This document shows, one piece after another, positions 62,926 through 64,000 of a DNA stretch of 64,000 nt; positions within the stretch are counted from its first letter, which is position 1; each line of letters starts with the position of its first letter. The DNA is from Prorocentrum cordatum. Lineage: Eukaryota > Sar > Dinophyceae > Prorocentrales > Prorocentraceae. The position numbers were made by a program, and so were the translations under genes. The DNA lies in assembly GCA_963575745.1 (NCBI GenBank), contig CAUYUJ010011447.1:709501-773500 (forward strand). The letters run 5' to 3'. A model generated the notes under the pieces. It had not been told where the DNA came from, did no database searches, and was given only the letters and a program-made list of their open reading frames with translations.

Positions 62926-63748
62926 GGGGCGGGGCGCTGAGAGGCAGCAGCCAGGCCCTCAGCACGGAGGGCAAACGTCAAGGAGGCGCCGCGCGGCAGC
63001 ACGCACCCTGGCGCCCCTCCGAACTGGGGGAGGCACTACGCCACAGCACCCACACCACCACGTCCTTCAGAAGGGGGGTCGCTGGGGGGGCGCCGCACGG
63101 CAGCACGCTCCTCGGTGTGCCCCCAGGCTCATGCACGCGATTCGCGTGGTGCATTCTGTCGGCGCCAATCCGGCCACATGGAGCTACGCAGGATGACAAC
63201 ATAACGTGGACTAGTGCTACACCCCCAGACCCACGTCTCACGGGGGGCCAGCCGACCGACCGGAAAGTTCGAGTTTGGGCCCCAAAGGCGGCCCAGCCGA
63301 CCGGCCAGAGAATTCGAATTCTAGCCCCAAGAAAATTTTAGCTCCACGATGCAACACAGTGGCAGCAAACAAAGTAAGCATGCTATGCTACACAATGCGA
63401 TGCAACACAGCGGCAGCAAGAAATGCAAGGGCGGATAGTCTCCGCGCGGTGATGTCTGCGAGGCGCCGTCCGTGCAAGTTGCTGCAGACATGCGCGTGCA
63501 ACATTTCACACCCCCCTCGGCAATCGCCAGTCCTGGCCGCCGCGGACGTGCAACCAAGTCGGTTGGCAGAACATCTGGTCGTGAAACTTCGGCTGTGTAC
63601 ATGTATTAGGCTCGGATCCGCACAAGAACTGGCGCGAGCCGAGGCGGGCCTGTAGTCCAGGCCAGCCGCCATTCTGGCTCCGTACCGTACCAGGCTCGAG
63701 AAGGAAAAAAGAGGAGAGGAAATGGAAGGGAATGCGACATCAAGCCAA
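62926..63748. other. Unassigned sequence
   Basis: No continuation of copy B and no gene recognised. A 13-base stretch GCCATTCTGGCTC near 63668-63680 resembles part of the dinoflagellate spliced leader but is too short to call. Confidence 0.3.
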
Positions 63749-64000
63749 TCACTGCTGAGCTTCAGATGCGTTGCGCCTCATACCTATGCGCGCCCGAGCC
63801 TGATGGAACGGGGTCGGGTTCAAGGCTCTGGTGAAGAAATCGCCCTTGTGAGGCGCCGTCGGAGCGTACACCACGTCCAGGGCTGCCTCGGGGCCCTCGT
63901 AGATCTCGTTCATGGCCCCGACCGATCGAACAACGATGTGTTCGAGACAAGCAACGAAGGCGTTTGCTGTAGCCCTTCTTATTTTCAGCGATCGCCTGCG
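63749..64000 (-). pseudogene. 3' end of another copia RNase H (partial, runs off the window)
   Basis: A minus-strand frame open from the window edge to TGA at 63749-63751. FVACLEHIVVRSVGAMNEIY, VVYAPTAPHKGDFFTRALNP and TPFHQARARIGMRRNASEAQ match the C-terminal pattern of copia RNase H: a V-Y-x-P-T segment, D-F-F-T-[KR]-A-L, then F..AR..IGM. It is distinct from element 1 and from the large family. Whether the rest of the element is intact cannot be seen. Confidence 0.6.

Noticed and set aside
63668-63680. GCCATTCTGGCTC resembling part of the dinoflagellate spliced leader
   Set aside because: Only 12 of 13 bases match and the flanking leader bases do not; expected by chance at low but real frequency.

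Overview
This looks like nuclear DNA of a dinoflagellate. The evidence is a GC-rich, very low gene density sequence packed with simple repeats, satellites and several Ty1/copia-type LTR retrotransposons. Their integrases, reverse transcriptases and extra domains resemble copia lineages I know from dinoflagellate genomes. No rRNA, tRNA, bacterial operon or CRISPR array is visible. No host gene can be named with confidence. A few short GC3-rich stretches may be exons.

Layout. 1-4.1 kb is repeat DNA: two blocks of a degenerate CCCTAGGGGTAG satellite flank a ~100-bp repeat and long GAC and CTC triplet arrays. 4181-12178 is a complete copia element on the minus strand (element 1). It has identical 132-bp TG...CA LTRs, the 5-bp target duplication CACTC, a primer-binding site and a polypurine tract. 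Its pol reading frame is broken by three single-base shifts. 12.2-22.6 kb is mostly tandem repeats (a ~98-bp family, a perfect 73-bp array, and a CCAAGA-type satellite) plus unassigned sequence. About 22.6-32.5 kb is a decayed 5' part of a second, much larger copia family (copy C). 32.5-37.0 kb is satellite and a 1.1-kb ATC-type array. 37033-52779 is a full-length but old copy of the large family (copy A, 15.7 kb, 272-bp LTRs about 87% identical, target duplication CCGAG). 52.8-56.7 kb is satellite and a CATA array. 56703 to about 62.9 kb is the 3' half of a third copy (copy B). The right edge, 63749-64000, holds the end of another copia RNase H reading frame.

How the parts fit. All elements are read from the minus strand in copia order: Gag, zinc knuckle, protease, integrase, reverse transcriptase, RNase H. 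Each also has an extra domain between protease and integrase with motifs of an S-adenosylmethionine-dependent methyltransferase, C5-cytosine type: a glycine-rich ELCGGSGG-like motif I, a P-x-C-like motif, an E-x-P motif and a QC..GL motif. The large family also carries a dispersed 14-bp hairpin micro-repeat, always read as AGxPA or a variant. Copies A and B sit at the same conserved motif of the CCAAGA satellite, which suggests targeted insertion.
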